From Henckelia pumila (lineage: Eukaryota > Streptophyta > Magnoliopsida > Lamiales > Gesneriaceae): a stretch of DNA of 64,000 nucleotides. The notes under the pieces were generated by a model that saw nothing but the letters and a program-made list of their open reading frames with translations, did no database searches and was not told where the DNA came from. The number at the start of each line of letters is the position of its first letter. The first letter of the stretch is position 1. Below are positions 46,578 through 58,759 of this stretch, piece by piece. Where the stretch lies: positions 131,410,375 to 131,474,374 of the forward strand of contig NC_133121.1 of the NCBI RefSeq assembly GCF_033568475.1. The letters run 5' to 3'. The translations under genes and the position numbers were made by a program.

Positions 46578-47357
46578 TCAAAAACGAAAGAGATTGGAAA
46601 TTGATTGGGCATTGAGTTGAGCCATTTGCATTTGAAACTGAAGCATCGCCATCTGATCCTGGGCCTTAATTCTTGCAAGCATCAATCTTTGTTCATCAGT
46701 CAATCCCTCTAAATCTTCTTCTTCTTCCTCCACCTCCTCCTCCTCTTCCTCCGCCTCCGCCTCCGCCTCCTTGGCTTCATCGGGAGGCCCATCAGCAGTG
46801 ATTGCGCAGACTAAATGAGTACGAAAATGACATTCTTTACAACCGTAAAACCAGTACCCCTCTGTGAGGCAATACTCGCAGACATCACACAGAACCATGT
46901 TAGTAGTAGTCTCCTCTGTGGACGAGTTATAATATTCAACAGAAAGAGTGTGTTTATGGGCTTTGGAGTCGACGGATTCAGCCAAGAAAGCGCATTTCAC
47001 GTGGAGCTTGAAGTCTTCCTCCTCTTCATGACATGATTTGTTAATGCAACGGAAGGAAAAGCCATTGATGAGATCTCCACAAGCGTTGCAGTTGTAGTAA
47101 ATGCTCCGCTCCGGGGGCTCCGATAGGAGCGTGAGCTCGTGGCCCGTGTGGGATTTGTGTTCCATGTGGCGGGCTAGTTCGGAACACGATTTGTGGAGGA
47201 AGAACTCGCAATCGCGTTCGGTGCAAGTGTAGACCGGATCGGCAGCCGGAATCAGGGCTTGCTCACAGCCTGAGCAGACAACATCAGCTTCATATTCTTC
47301 GTCTGGTGAAACACAGTACAGTTTGAGGGGATGAGGGTGGCTGAAGTGCTTCTTCAT
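46578..47357 (-). CDS. DC1 (Cys/His-rich C1) domain protein
   Basis: Intronless, 259 residues. It opens MKKHFSHPHPLKLY. Three C1-like zinc modules follow: VCSGCEQAL...YTCTERDCEFFLHKSCSEL (about 27-61), YNCNACGDLI...FRCINKSC...LHVKCAF (about 88-128) and LCDVCEYCL...YGCKECHFRTHLVCA (about 155-185). Then come an acidic run, mostly Glu, at about 192-218 and a Gln/Met-rich helical C-terminus (MAMLQFQMQMAQLN). DC1 proteins are plant-specific, divergent relatives of diacylglycerol/phorbol-binding C1 domains, often linked to stress or hormone signalling; the ligand here is unknown. A TATAAAT on the minus strand at 47400-47394 is about 37-43 bases upstream of the start codon, implying a very short leader. 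No breaks. Confidence 0.9.
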   Translation of the reverse strand: MKKHFSHPHPLKLYCVSPDEEYEADVVCSGCEQALIPAADPVYTCTERDCEFFLHKSCSELARHMEHKSHTGHELTLLSEPPERSIYYNCNACGDLINGFSFRCINKSCHEEEEDFKLHVKCAFLAESVDSKAHKHTLSVEYYNSSTEETTTNMVLCDVCEYCLTEGYWFYGCKECHFRTHLVCAITADGPPDEAKEAEAEAEEEEEEVEEEEEDLEGLTDEQRLMLARIKAQDQMAMLQFQMQMAQLNAQSISNLFRF

Positions 47358-47449
47358 TTTCTTGCCTCATGCACTACTCATCTCAAAATTCCAATTTATA
47401 GACCACTTTGTGATGATCGAGTTGACTTCGATGTATATAAGTTGACTTC

Positions 47450-47451
<2 letters not shown>

Positions 47452-47499
<48 letters not shown>
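47452..47499. repeat. (TA)n microsatellite beside a LINE fragment
   Basis: About 48 bases of TA repeat. TA repeats also follow the LINE fragment at 48077-48090, so the fragment may have landed inside an existing TA tract. Confidence 0.9.
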
Positions 47500-47500
<1 letters not shown>

Positions 47501-48077
47501 GGTTAAGCAGGTGGGTGCTCAACCCTCCTCTTCTACTTCACAGATTGGGTTTCGAAGGTGGATATAGCCTCCTGAAAATGTTTTGAAGTGTAATGTTGAT
47601 GCTGCTGTGATAGATAATTATTTTCATTTTGGCTAGCTATGGTTGCGTTCTTCGTAATTCTTATGGGATAGTGGTAGCTGCTACTTATGGTAGATTGCAG
47701 GAACACCTTAACGCCACGGTAGCAAAAGCCTTGAGTATACGAGAAGCTCTTAGTTGGCTTAAAAGTTTAGACTCTTCTCATATTATTGTTGAATCTGATG
47801 CTCTGCTGGTCATTGAAGCGTTGAATAATTCTTCAGAGTCTGATTCTTCTAGATTAGGCTTAATAGTGCATGATTGTAAAATCCTTGCTGGGGATTTCTC
47901 GTCTTGTCAATTTGTTTTTGTGTATAGATCAATGAACCAGGCTGCCCATGCTTTGGCTAGGGAAGCGGTTTTCATGTCTGGTCTGGTAGGAAGGGCTACG
48001 CCCTCTCGTACTTTTATTTCCTGTGTAATTTTGCAGGATTTGATTTAATGTTATTTCTATTGGTTTCGAAAAAAAAT
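47500..48077 (+). pseudogene. LINE 3' fragment with RNase H domain
   Basis: Plus-strand end of an L1-type ORF2. It has PPENVLKCNVDAAV, then YGCVLRNSYGIVVAA, ALSIREALSWLKSL, IIVESDALLVIEAL and MNQAAHALAREAV, ending at 48048, with A residues at 48069-48076 as tail. It aligns with the RNase H end of the LINE at 22539 but is a separate, more diverged copy. At least two in-frame stops lie near its upstream end (about 47568 and 47633). Everything before the RNase H domain is missing, as is typical of 5' truncation. Confidence 0.85.
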
Positions 48078-48096
48078 ATATATATATATAACTATC

Positions 48097-48336
48097 TCAC
48101 TTTGAGATTTCATTCCTATGTGTTTTAATATTTCAATTTTGGTTCTATATGTTTTGAATTTTTGGCAATTTTAGTCATTTTTCTTCGAAAATACTCACGT
48201 AAGATCCACATCATCAACAATGCATTGATGTCACATCAACGCTACATCGAAAAAAAAGGACTAAAATTGCCAAAAAAATAAAGATAGCATACTAAAACTG
48301 AAATCTAAAATATAGAGGACAAAAATCGCAAAGTGA
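48097..48336. repeat. Long-arm foldback element
   Basis: The left arm from TCACTTTGAGATTT (48097) through GGCAATTTTAGTC and CTTCGA is mirrored by the right arm ending CAAAGTGA (48336), with about 90-base arms and a centre of about 50 bases. Transcribed, it would form one long hairpin. No coding sequence and no clear target duplication. It resembles the foldback at 5355 in word content (TTTTGGT, AATTTTAGT). Confidence 0.6.
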
Positions 48337-49598
48337 CAAACATGCAGAACCAAAAAAATAATTTTCCCACCTATATATATATAACTTAGTTTACAGGCTC
48401 GTATATTAATTAGGCTCGTATCCTAATTTGACTACAGAAACTCGGTATTGTGTTTTAATCTAACACTTAGAATAAAACACACTATTGGATTTCTACGATC
48501 GTTTAGCCTAAAACGCACTACCGGGTTTTTTATCTTAGAGCGCGGGATCAAAATTATTAGATTAGATACAATAATTATTTGTTTTATTTAGAAGACTTTG
48601 ATGCATGATCTATTATTACTTTGAAATATAATATTCCACGTCTGTATATATATAGTTGACCAGTGAAAGTCAACTTATAATTTGGAGATGCAACTTGGCT
48701 ACATTTTAGGTAACATGGAGTGTCGTGCAATTTTTCTTTTTTTTTTTTTTGAAAAGGTCGTGCAATTTTTCAGAAGACTAGTTGTACATACTTATAAATA
48801 TTAAATACAATATGTATTGTTGCATTATATATTAATTACTAGCCGCCGAAGCTGCATAAAGTATGGGGAAAAAAATGTAATAATGCATTAATATATAGAT
48901 AAGTGTCATAACGAATGATAATTGTGGAAATTAATGGATGTTGAACTTGTTCGTGAAAATAGTAAACCATTTGAAGGAAAGTGACAAAAGTTACGAGGAT
49001 AAAGTTAACTAAAAGATATTAATGTATGATGGCTAAACCAAAATTTTTAATAATGCTTTAGAGATTGGAATTTGAACCAATTAATTACACGTAATTATCA
49101 CACATGATAATAATTTCATATAATTATAAAAAGTGGATAACATAATTACTATGGTGTATACAAAAATATTAAAAAATGATAAGAAGTTGAAATTATCCAT
49201 CCCAAGAGCAGAAACATTATCTCATACTGTTTCATATACTTGCACGCAATGCAAATACTGCACAAATTTCGGATCTACATCATAAAAACCCAAATCCAAG
49301 TATATCCAACTAATTCTCACTTTTCTAACAAACCAAACCCATATATATTAATATAGTCACTTGAATATGCAAATTTTTAGACCAAAGATATAAGAAAATA
49401 TTCTAAATACACAATACCAAATATGCTATTTTGAGTCTTTGACACAAATGAATACAGGATTTTTGGTGTAAAAAAATTCCACGTACGATACGATGCATCT
49501 TTAATTGTATTATAACTAGCTATGTTGGTTATATTTATGCAAATAATTATACACAATTAAAAATAAATTAGAATTGAGAAATCTAGTGCTCGAGAAAG
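48337..49598. other. AT-rich intergenic stretch
   Basis: AT-rich DNA without recognised genes or element termini. A short duplicated phrase CGTGCAATTTTTC occurs at about 48724 and 48759 around an A/T run. Confidence 0.5.
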
Positions 49599-50243
49599 AT
49601 GTCTGTTTTAGCTCATTCATCTAGTTCTTACTACCCAAATAACCAAATCCAAATATTAGCAAATATTCTCGTCAATACTTTTCATATTTGTATTTATATT
49701 GTTTTCTTATTTTCTAAAGCTTTTTTTGTATATTGCAATGTAAGTTAGGAGTTTATATTGTGTATATCTTTATGATTTCCTAGAAACTTCTTTATATCTA
49801 TTTATACTGGTTGTTCATATCAATAATAAAATCAAGTTCCATAACTTCTATATGGTATCAGATTTCCCTTGGCTAATGCCACGCCTCTAAACATCACCCC
49901 TTGCTGCCGCCTAGCCTCCCAAGCCGTCCACCCCAGCCGCTAAACACCATCATGGCCGACGCTGCTTCCTTTGTTTTCGTCGTCCCTCCGGCCTTAATCT
50001 CCATCAACACTACTGCCCAAATACCTCTCAAACTAACTTCATCCAATTACCCGGCTTGGCTACTCCAGTTTCGTTCCCTACTCATTGGGTACGACCTTAT
50101 GGGTTTTGTTGATGGCTCCAATCCATGCCCACCATCCACTCTTGTGAAAGATGATGTCACCCTTTCCAATCCTGCTTACTTTCTTTGGGTTCGTCAGGAT
50201 CAACTTCTTCTCAATGCCATAACTGGTTCTCTCACACCCACGC
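49599..50243 (+). mobile_element. Copia 5' fragment (LTR end and start of gag)
   Basis: A primer site TGGTATCAGA at 49853 follows an LTR-like AT-rich segment whose left limit is uncertain. From 49949 a gag frame reads MADAASFVFVVPPALISINT, then KLTSSNYPAWLLQFRSLLIG, the N-terminal signature of plant copia gag. The fragment is cut at 50243 by the start of the large gypsy-type element; the rest is beyond the window or lost. It differs from the copia element at 30280 in gag and primer site. Confidence 0.75.
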
Positions 50244-51430
50244 TGTGAGGCCTCGATTCTAAATATCTAATCTCGGAATTAAACAATAATAGGGCATTCA
50301 AGATCCAAGATTAAAAGTAATAATTTTTTTTTTAACAAGGCTCGCTCGATCGGTAGAACTTTACCAATCGAGCGGGCCATCTTAACCAAGTCTCTGCCGA
50401 GACTTACAAAAGCCCGCCGCTCAATCGGTAAAAACTTACCGATCGAGCGGAAGCAAAATCCAAACTTCCTGCCTCAAAACAAGGGTGCTCGCTCGATCGG
50501 TGAAAGTCTGCCGATCGAGCGAGACACCTGCCCAGAAAAATCTTTTGGTTTTTCTTTCTTTCTTTCAATCCAATCTCAACTCAATCAATTCGACGACAAG
50601 ATAAATTCCATTCAACATGATATACAAGTATTCAATTCTAAGTTCATACAATCTTCAATATATCAAGCATGCTTCAATCTAGTTTGAACTTATACAACTA
50701 CAAAAAGAAGTTCGAAAACGTAAACGACTCCTAAACATCAAAGCCTCACTTCTATCATCTCAACCACCTAGTCATGCTGCCTCTGACTCGGTCCTGCCCC
50801 ACCTGTTGCCAAGTACACATACAAAAAAAGACAACAGCCGGATAATCCGATGAGAATACAATTCCCAGTAAAAGAGACAATCATGCAGTATCAATCAAAC
50901 ATATCAATCATGATACGCAACAAATCCATCTTATATATCAACTTCAGATATAAATCACATCAAAACATGTATGAATTTCCAAATATCTATCACCTCAAGA
51001 TCAATTCAAGTAATTCATCCAAGTACTGGAGTAAAATGATATGCATGTCTTTAAAACTTCTGGATTATCAGACTCAGATAATCAAATGGAATTTTTCTTT
51101 CTTTCTTTCTTCGGTTTGGGATCCCGAGGTTAAAATATCCAACAATCACACTGAACTCCCCTCTCGAGGTGGACGAGACATATTTTAATCCTCTAGACTC
51201 CAGAGCATTATAGAGAGTTTATTTGACAAGGTATAAAATCTCCAACCAGGTCACTCAACTACAATATCTAGATCGTCTAATCAAATTGAAATGAATCAAG
51301 GCTCAATATGAATGCATATGTCATCTCATGCATTCTAATATCATTTCAATCATCAGTTCATATAAGCATTCAATCATGCTTTCATTCATCAATTCAAATA
51401 ATCGTTCAAACATGATGTCGTCAATATAAA

Positions 51431-52764
51431 TGTAGTGACCCTGCATGGAATCACCTACTAACTGGCAACTAATAGCATGCATTAAACTTAATACAGCAAT
51501 ATACTTAACAGAATAAAAACGTGCGGAAACATAATCCATAATTTACATATCAGCTTAGTAATATAATCCAGGCTTAAATCTGTAGTGATACAACCATATC
51601 GAAATTCTTAAAAGTAAACATTATACAGCTAATAAATCGTGCTGTATAAAAACTTTCAAAGCTCCTGCTCCCTAGTCCTGCCTTGAACTACCAGCTCCGT
51701 CCATCCTGCGACCTGCCCTATGGAATAGGGTGTCCAAGATAACAACTAGGACGTGAGCGCTACGCCCAGTACATAGACATGAGTAAACATATGTATATAA
51801 TGCATGCAACATGATGACTGGTACAGGGTCATCTGAAAAGTCATGCTCAGTACCGGCGCCATATGAGTGCTGCCACCGCACGGATCAACCTCTGGGTGCA
51901 ACCACACTCGTCTAGTACACCAGAGTAGACAGACATAAATGCCCCCGCCGTCGCGGTACTCTCAGTGACAGACTATCGAGTATAGAGATGAGCGGCTCTA
52001 TAGTCAGGTATAACAAGGAATAGGCTCAACGTGTATATGCACATGACATATGAGTATAGAAAACAGTAAATCATACATCATGCCATATAATAATGCCAAA
52101 TAAATGCAACATATAAACATGTATACTCGCTGGCAATCTCAGTCAATGTGTACGTACCTCTAGGCTAGTTCAAGTATAAAAGGATCCTAGGTTCCAAGCC
52201 TATATTCAAAAGTTCACCGTATCACTACATAAATTCTATAAGCCTTAACTAAGCTAATAAGTACTCCCAAAACTTAAATAGATTCCCGGACCATACCTTC
52301 GTCCGTCGATAGCCCTTTGAAGTCGCTAGTCCCGGATGACTATAACCATACCTTGGTTATTACAGAACCTCTATTATAACCGATAGGGCCCTCAAGTGTA
52401 TAACTCACACTATATAACTGAAGAAGGAAACTCGGGAATTCGTAATTGAAAATGAACTCTGAACGGCCCTATTTATAGCCAAATTTCTCGGCCAGGATCG
52501 GAACTTTCGATTTCGGGATCGGAGCTTCCGATCCAGCTCATTGCGTGCATGCCTGCCACGCCAGGATCGGAACTTCCGTTCCAGGATCGGAGCTTCCGTT
52601 CCGATCGGAGCTTACTATCCGGGATCGGAACTTACTATCCGGCCCAAAATGAAAAAGCCCAAATTTTACTTCTGAAGTCCAATAACACTCCGAAATTGGT
52701 TAAATACCAACCCTTAATCATGTTTAACATATTATTATCTTAAAATGGTATCTAGGTTACTACA
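51431..52764 (-). repeat. 3' LTR of the nested gypsy element
   Basis: 1334 bp, TGTAGTGACC...GGTTACTACA. Contains the GATCGGAACTTCCG/GATCGGAGCTTCCG cluster at about 52495-52640. Confidence 0.9.
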
Positions 52765-55700
52765 TTCTCCCCACCTTTAGATATTTCGTCCGCGAAATAA
52801 CATCTAAAGATAAATCAAGATAACAATATGAAACATCAAACCATGTCTTATTACAACAAAGGTAATTACATCTTATATGGTAATCAAAAATACAAAGCAA
52901 ACAACTCAGGATATTTTGCTCGCATACGACTCTCAGTTTCCCAAGTTGCTTCTTCAACACCTCGGCGCTGCCACTGTACCATCACAAGTGGTATAGTCTT
53001 GTTCCGAAGAACTTTCTTCTTCCTGTCTAGGATACAGATTGGTCGTTCAACAAAAGACAGATCTGGCTCTAGCTGAATATCAGTAGACTGAATCACATGA
53101 GATTCATCAGCTATGTACTGTCGAAGCAACGACACATGAAAAACATTGTGTATACTGGAAAGAGATGGCGGTAAAGCCAAACGATAAAAAACATCTCCGA
53201 TCTTCTCCAGTATCTGGAAAGGCCCAATGTAACGAGGAGACAACTTGCCTTTCACACCAAATCTCATCACCTTCCTGAAAGGTGATACTCGCAGAAAAAC
53301 ATATTCACCAGGCTCAAACTGAAGTGGCCTGCGGTGAATATTCGCATAACTGGCTTGTCTATCTTGAGCAACTTTGATCCTATGCTTGATCAAATCTACC
53401 TTGTCTACAATCTGCTGCACCAATTCAGGACCCTCGACTTGCCGTTCCCCGACTTCATCCCAGAATAACGGAGTACGACACCGTCGACCATACAATGCGT
53501 CGAAAGGTGCCATATCAATACTACGATGATAACTGTTATTGTAGGCAAATTCAATCAAAGGTAACTGATCCTGCCAAGATAAGCCAAAATCCATGACAGA
53601 AGAACGTAGCATATCCTCCAGCGTACGAATAGTGCGCTCTGACTGCCCGTCAGTCTCCGGATGATACGCAGTGCTCAAACTCAGAGTGGTACCCAATGCC
53701 TGCTGAAAACTACCCTAAAAACGTGAAGTAAATCGCGGATCTCTATCACTGACGATACTCACTGGAATCCCATGTAATCGCACAATCTCCTGGATATATA
53801 AGCGTGCCATGCGATCATAAGAATACTCCCGGTTATAAGGAATGAAATGTGCTGATTTTGTCAAACGGTCAACGACAACCCAGATAGCATCACACTGACG
53901 TGAAGTCATAGGCAAGTGGGTAACAAAATCCATAGTCACGTGCTCCCACTTCCATTTGGGAATCTCAAGATTCTGCAGTAATCCACCTGGTCGTCGATGT
54001 TCAGCCTTGACCTGTTGACAAACCAAACATCTCGAAACAAATTGATACACACTTCGCTTCATCCCCTTCCACCAGAATCTAGTTCGCAAGTCCTTATACA
54101 TTTTCATACTTCCAGGATGAACTGATAATCGACTCCTGTGAGCTTGAGATAGAATATCATTCCTGAGCTCCGCAACATTAGGTACAACCACTCTATTGGA
54201 TAGGCACAATAAACCATCTGCCTGAAAATGGAATCCAGATGTATTAACTCCATTGGCTAGACGTGCCAATCGCTGAGTCTTAACATCAGATATCTGAGCA
54301 TCTCTGATCCGAGAATACAATGCTGGCTCAGATAGAATAGTATACAAACGAATCCCATTCCTCCCTTTCTTGTGCTTGAGCGTAAAACTCAATGAACAAC
54401 ACTCTTGAATCATATGAGATATTTCATTAGTCTGAAGTGCAGACAGTCTCACCTGCCGACTCAAGGCATCAGCAGTAAGATTAGCAGAACCTGGATGATA
54501 TTTGATTTCACAATCATAATCCTTCAGGAGATCCATCCAGCGTCTCTGTTGCATATTCAACTCTGCCTGAGTGAATAAATACTTCAAACTCTTGTGATCC
54601 GTAAATATCTCAAATTTCTCGCCATAAAGATAATGTCTCCAAATCTTGAGCGCAAATACAATGGCGGCTAACTCGAGATCATGCACTGGATAGTTATTCT
54701 CATGCGTCTTCAACTGTCGAGAAGCATAGGCAATAACATGTCCATGCTGTGTCAACACACATCCCAACCCCTGACCAGAGGCATCAGTATAGACAACATA
54801 ACCTCCTGATCCAGAAGGTAGAGCTAGCACAGGTGCAGTAGTAAGATGTCTACGCAGCTCGTGAAATGACTCCTCACAATCCGAGGACCAAATGAAGGCA
54901 ACATCTTTCCGTGTAAGCTGAGTCAAAGGCCTGGCCAACTGTGAAAAATTTTCGATGAACCGACGGTAATATCCCGCTAGACCCAAGAAACTACGAATCT
55001 CAGCAACCGTCGTCGGTCGAGACCAGTTCAGCACTGCCTCTATCTTACTAGGATCAACAGATATCCCTTCATTAGAAATCACATGACCGAGAAATACTAC
55101 CCGATCAAGCCAGAATTCACACTTGCTTAATTTCGCATATAGCTGCTTATCTCGTAACATCTGTAGAACAATTCTCAAATGCTGTGCATGCTCATCCTTA
55201 TTATGAGAATAGACAAGAATATCATCTATGAAAACGATGACAAATCTATCCAGATAATCTCGAAATACCTGATTCATTAGATTCATAAAGACTACCGGTG
55301 CATTCGTCAAACCGAATGGCATCACCAGAAACTCATAATGCCCGTATCTGGTCCTGAAAGCAGTCGTAGATATATCTGAGTCTCGTACCCGCATCTGATG
55401 GTATCCAGATCTCAGATCTATCTTAGAATAAACAGAAGTACCCTGTAGTTGATCGAACAGATCATCAATCCGCGGCAAAGGATACTTATTCTTGATGGTG
55501 ACACGATTCAACTGCCTGTAATCAATACATAATCGCATCGATCCATCTTTTTTCTTGACAAACAAAACAGGTGCTCCCCATGGAGAAACACTCGGACGAA
55601 TATATCCCTTATCAAGAAGATCTTGCAACTGCTGTTTCAATTCCCTCATCTCTGACGGTGCCAGACGATAAGGTGCTCGGGATATAGGCGTAGTTCCTGG

Positions 55701-57438
55701 TACTAGATCAATACCAAATTCAACCTCTCGAACCAGAGGAAAACCAGGAATCTCATCAGGGAATACGTCAGAAAACTCGCTGACAACCGGTAGCTGATCA
55801 ATACCCGTACTACTCATGGACATATCAACTGCATAGATGAGGTAGCCCTCCCCACCTGACTCCAAGACATGACATGCCTTCAGAGCCGAAACAAGTGGCA
55901 TCGGAGGTCACGCACCCTCACCATAAAAGTACCAACTATCACCCTCAACGGGATGAAACTGTACCAGACGCTGATAACAATCCACAGTAGCGTGATACAA
56001 AGTCAGCATATCTATTCCCAAGATACAGTCAAAATCCGTCATCGCTAATATCATCAAATTAGCCGATAACACATTACCCTCAAACTCCAGAAGGCAACCC
56101 ATCACTAGACGCTTAGTTACTATCTCTTGCTCCAACGGAGTAGATACAACTAAATCCATATCTAATGATACATAAGGTAATCTATGTCTCTTAACGAAGC
56201 GACTAGAAATAAAGGAATGCGATGCTCCAGTATCAATTAATACAAGTGCAGGAATACCACATAACAAGAAGTTACCTGCCAACATGCGATCGCTTCCCTC
56301 AGTAGCTTGCTCCTGAGACAGAGCAAACACTTGCCCTTGAGTCTGGGGACGATAACCAGAAGAACTCTGGGGTGCTGGCTGCTGACGTGGAAAAGTAAAA
56401 GCCTGAGATCCAACCTGGGATCCCGATCCACTAGCAGAACCCATGCGCTGAGGACAATCTCTCCGCAGATGTCCCTGCTGACCGCAAATATAACAAGCAC
56501 CAGTAGCTCTCCGACATGAAGCTGCAGGATGCTTCCCACCACAATGGCTACAAAACTCCTCCTTATTCTTCTTCTTCCCAAAACGAAACATACCTCATGT
56601 ACCACGAGATCCAGATGAAGTAGTAGGAGTAGAAGAAGACGTAGGTCCGGATTGCACAACAGATTGAGCTCGAGGCTCAAAAGATCCACTAGGCTGTGCT
56701 GGCATCATCAATTGTGCACGCCTGTTGCTAGTCTCCACAAGACGGCAATGGTTCACCAAAGTCTCAAAAGATACCGGGTCATCACAGACGACAACCTGAG
56801 AGTAGATATCTTGGTTCAAACCTTGTAAAAAGATATCGTACTTCGATGCATCACTCTCATTAATATGAGGACTGAAAGGTAGCAGATCAAGAAATCGTTG
56901 CTGATACTGATCAATAGTCATTGATCCTTGCCTCAAAGTAAGCAACTCCATAGATCGTGCTTGGCGAACAGCCGGAGGAAAATACAATTTTTGGAACTCC
57001 CGACAGAAATCCCCCCAAGTCACCTGTCCTCTCTCAGTACGTGCCTGAGCATCTTTGGCATCCCACCAAAAACGTGCTCTATCCTCTAGAACGAATTCTA
57101 GAACTTCCAATTTCTGCTCCTCAGTACACTCGAAAGCTCGGAACGTGCTCTCAAGTTTAGACATCCAGCTTCTAGCTTGTTCAGGATTCTCGCCTCCCAC
57201 TAAGGGTTTCGGTCCTACCTGCATAAACTTATTGATAGAGTAGCGACGTCTACCCTCATGATGACGATGTTGATCATCCTGATGATGATGGCGACGATGA
57301 TGATGACCACCTCCCTGGCCAACACTACCGTGACTCTCGTCAGCCATATCCTGAAAAGAATTGCACATTAAAATCCCAAATGCGCAAGAATTACTCAAGT
57401 ACTAATCCCAAAATCTATGCATGCTCTGATACCAAAAA

Positions 57439-58759
57439 TGTAGTGACCCTGCATGGAATCACCTACTAACTGGCAACTAATAGCATGCATTAAACTTAAT
57501 ACAGCAATATACTTAACAGAATAAAAACGTGCGGAAACATAATCCATAATTTACATATCAGCTTAGTAATATAATCCAGGCTTAAATCTGTAGTGATACA
57601 ACCATATCGAAATTCTTAAAAGTAAACATTATACAGCTAATAAATCGTGCTGTATAAAAACTTTCAAAGCTCCTGCTCCCTAGTCCTGCCTTGAACTACC
57701 AGCTCCGTCCATCCTGCGACCTGCCCCATGGAATAGGGTGTCCGGACGTGAGCGCTACGCCCAGTACATAGACATAAGTAAACATATGTATATAATGCAT
57801 GCAACATGATGACTGGTACAGGGTCATCTGAAAAGTCATGCTCAGTACCGGCGCCATATGAGTGCTGCCACCGCACGGATCAACCTCTGGGTGCAACCAC
57901 ACTCGTCTAGTACACCAGAGTAGACAGACATAAATGCCCCCGCCGTCGCGGTACTCTCAGTGACAGACTATCGAGTATAGAGATGAGCGGCTCTATAGTC
58001 AAGTATAACAAGGAATAGACTCAACGTGTATATGCACATGACATATGAGTATAGAAAATGGTAAATCATACATCATGCCATATAATAATGCCAAATAAAT
58101 GCAACATATAAACATGTATACTCGCTGGCAATCTCAGTCAATGTGTACGTACCTCTAGGCTAGTTCAAGTATAAAAGGATCCTAGGTTCCAAGCCTATAT
58201 TCAAAAGTTCACCGTATCACTACATAAATTCTATAAGCCTTAACTAAGCTAATAAGTACTCCCAAAACTTAAATAGATTCCCGGACCATACCTTCGTCCG
58301 TCGATAGCCCTTTGAAGTCGCTAGTCCCGGATGACTATAACCACACCTTGGTTATTCCAGAACCTCTATTATAACCGATAGGGCCCTCAAGTGTATAACT
58401 CACACTATATAACTGAAGAAGGAAACTCGGGAATTCGTAATTGAAAATGAACTCTGAACGGCCCTATTTATAGCCAAATTTCTCGGCCAGGATCGGAACT
58501 TCCGATTTCGGGATCAGAGCTTCCGATCCAGCTCATTGCGTGCATGCCTGCCACGCCAGGATCGGAACTTCCGTTCCAGGATCGGAGCTTCCGTTCCGAT
58601 CGGAGCTTACTATCCGGGATCGGAACTTACTATCCGGCCCAAAATGAAAAAGCCCAAATTTTACTTCTGAAGTCCAATAACACTCCGAAATTGGTTAAAT
58701 AACAACCCTTAATCATGTTTAACATATTATTATCTTAAAATGGTATCTGGGTTACTACA
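57439..58759 (-). repeat. 5' LTR of the nested gypsy element
   Basis: 1321 bp, 13 bases shorter than its partner through one indel, otherwise about 99% identical. It carries the same palindrome cluster at about 58490-58640. The primer site directly adjoins its inner end. Confidence 0.9.

Larger units (their letters stand above)
51431..58759 (-). mobile_element. Young Ty3/gypsy chromovirus (Tekay/Del-like)
   Basis: Complete element: LTRs 57439-58759 (5') and 51431-52764 (3'), perfect duplication ATAAA at 51426-51430 and 58760-58764, initiator-Met primer site at about 57425-57435, and purine tract (AAAGGTGGGGAGAA on the minus strand) at 52765-52778. Parts in order on the minus strand: gag about 56.6-57.4 kb with a CCHC knuckle just after it (CYICGQQGHLRRDC), protease (DTGASHSF) about 56.2, reverse transcriptase about 55.6-54.9 (FIDD), RNase H about 54.9-54.4, integrase about 54.2-53.4, and a chromodomain-like C-terminus near 53.0 (VEEATWETE). 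LTRs differ by about a dozen substitutions and one 13-base indel in 1.3 kb, about 0.9%, so probably under half a million years. It looks nearly whole with about two or three breaks. Confidence 0.93.

Noticed and set aside
50343-50524. Repeat-spacer pattern reminiscent of a CRISPR array
   Set aside because: Only three degenerate palindromic units of unequal spacing inside a plant LTR; not a prokaryotic sequence.
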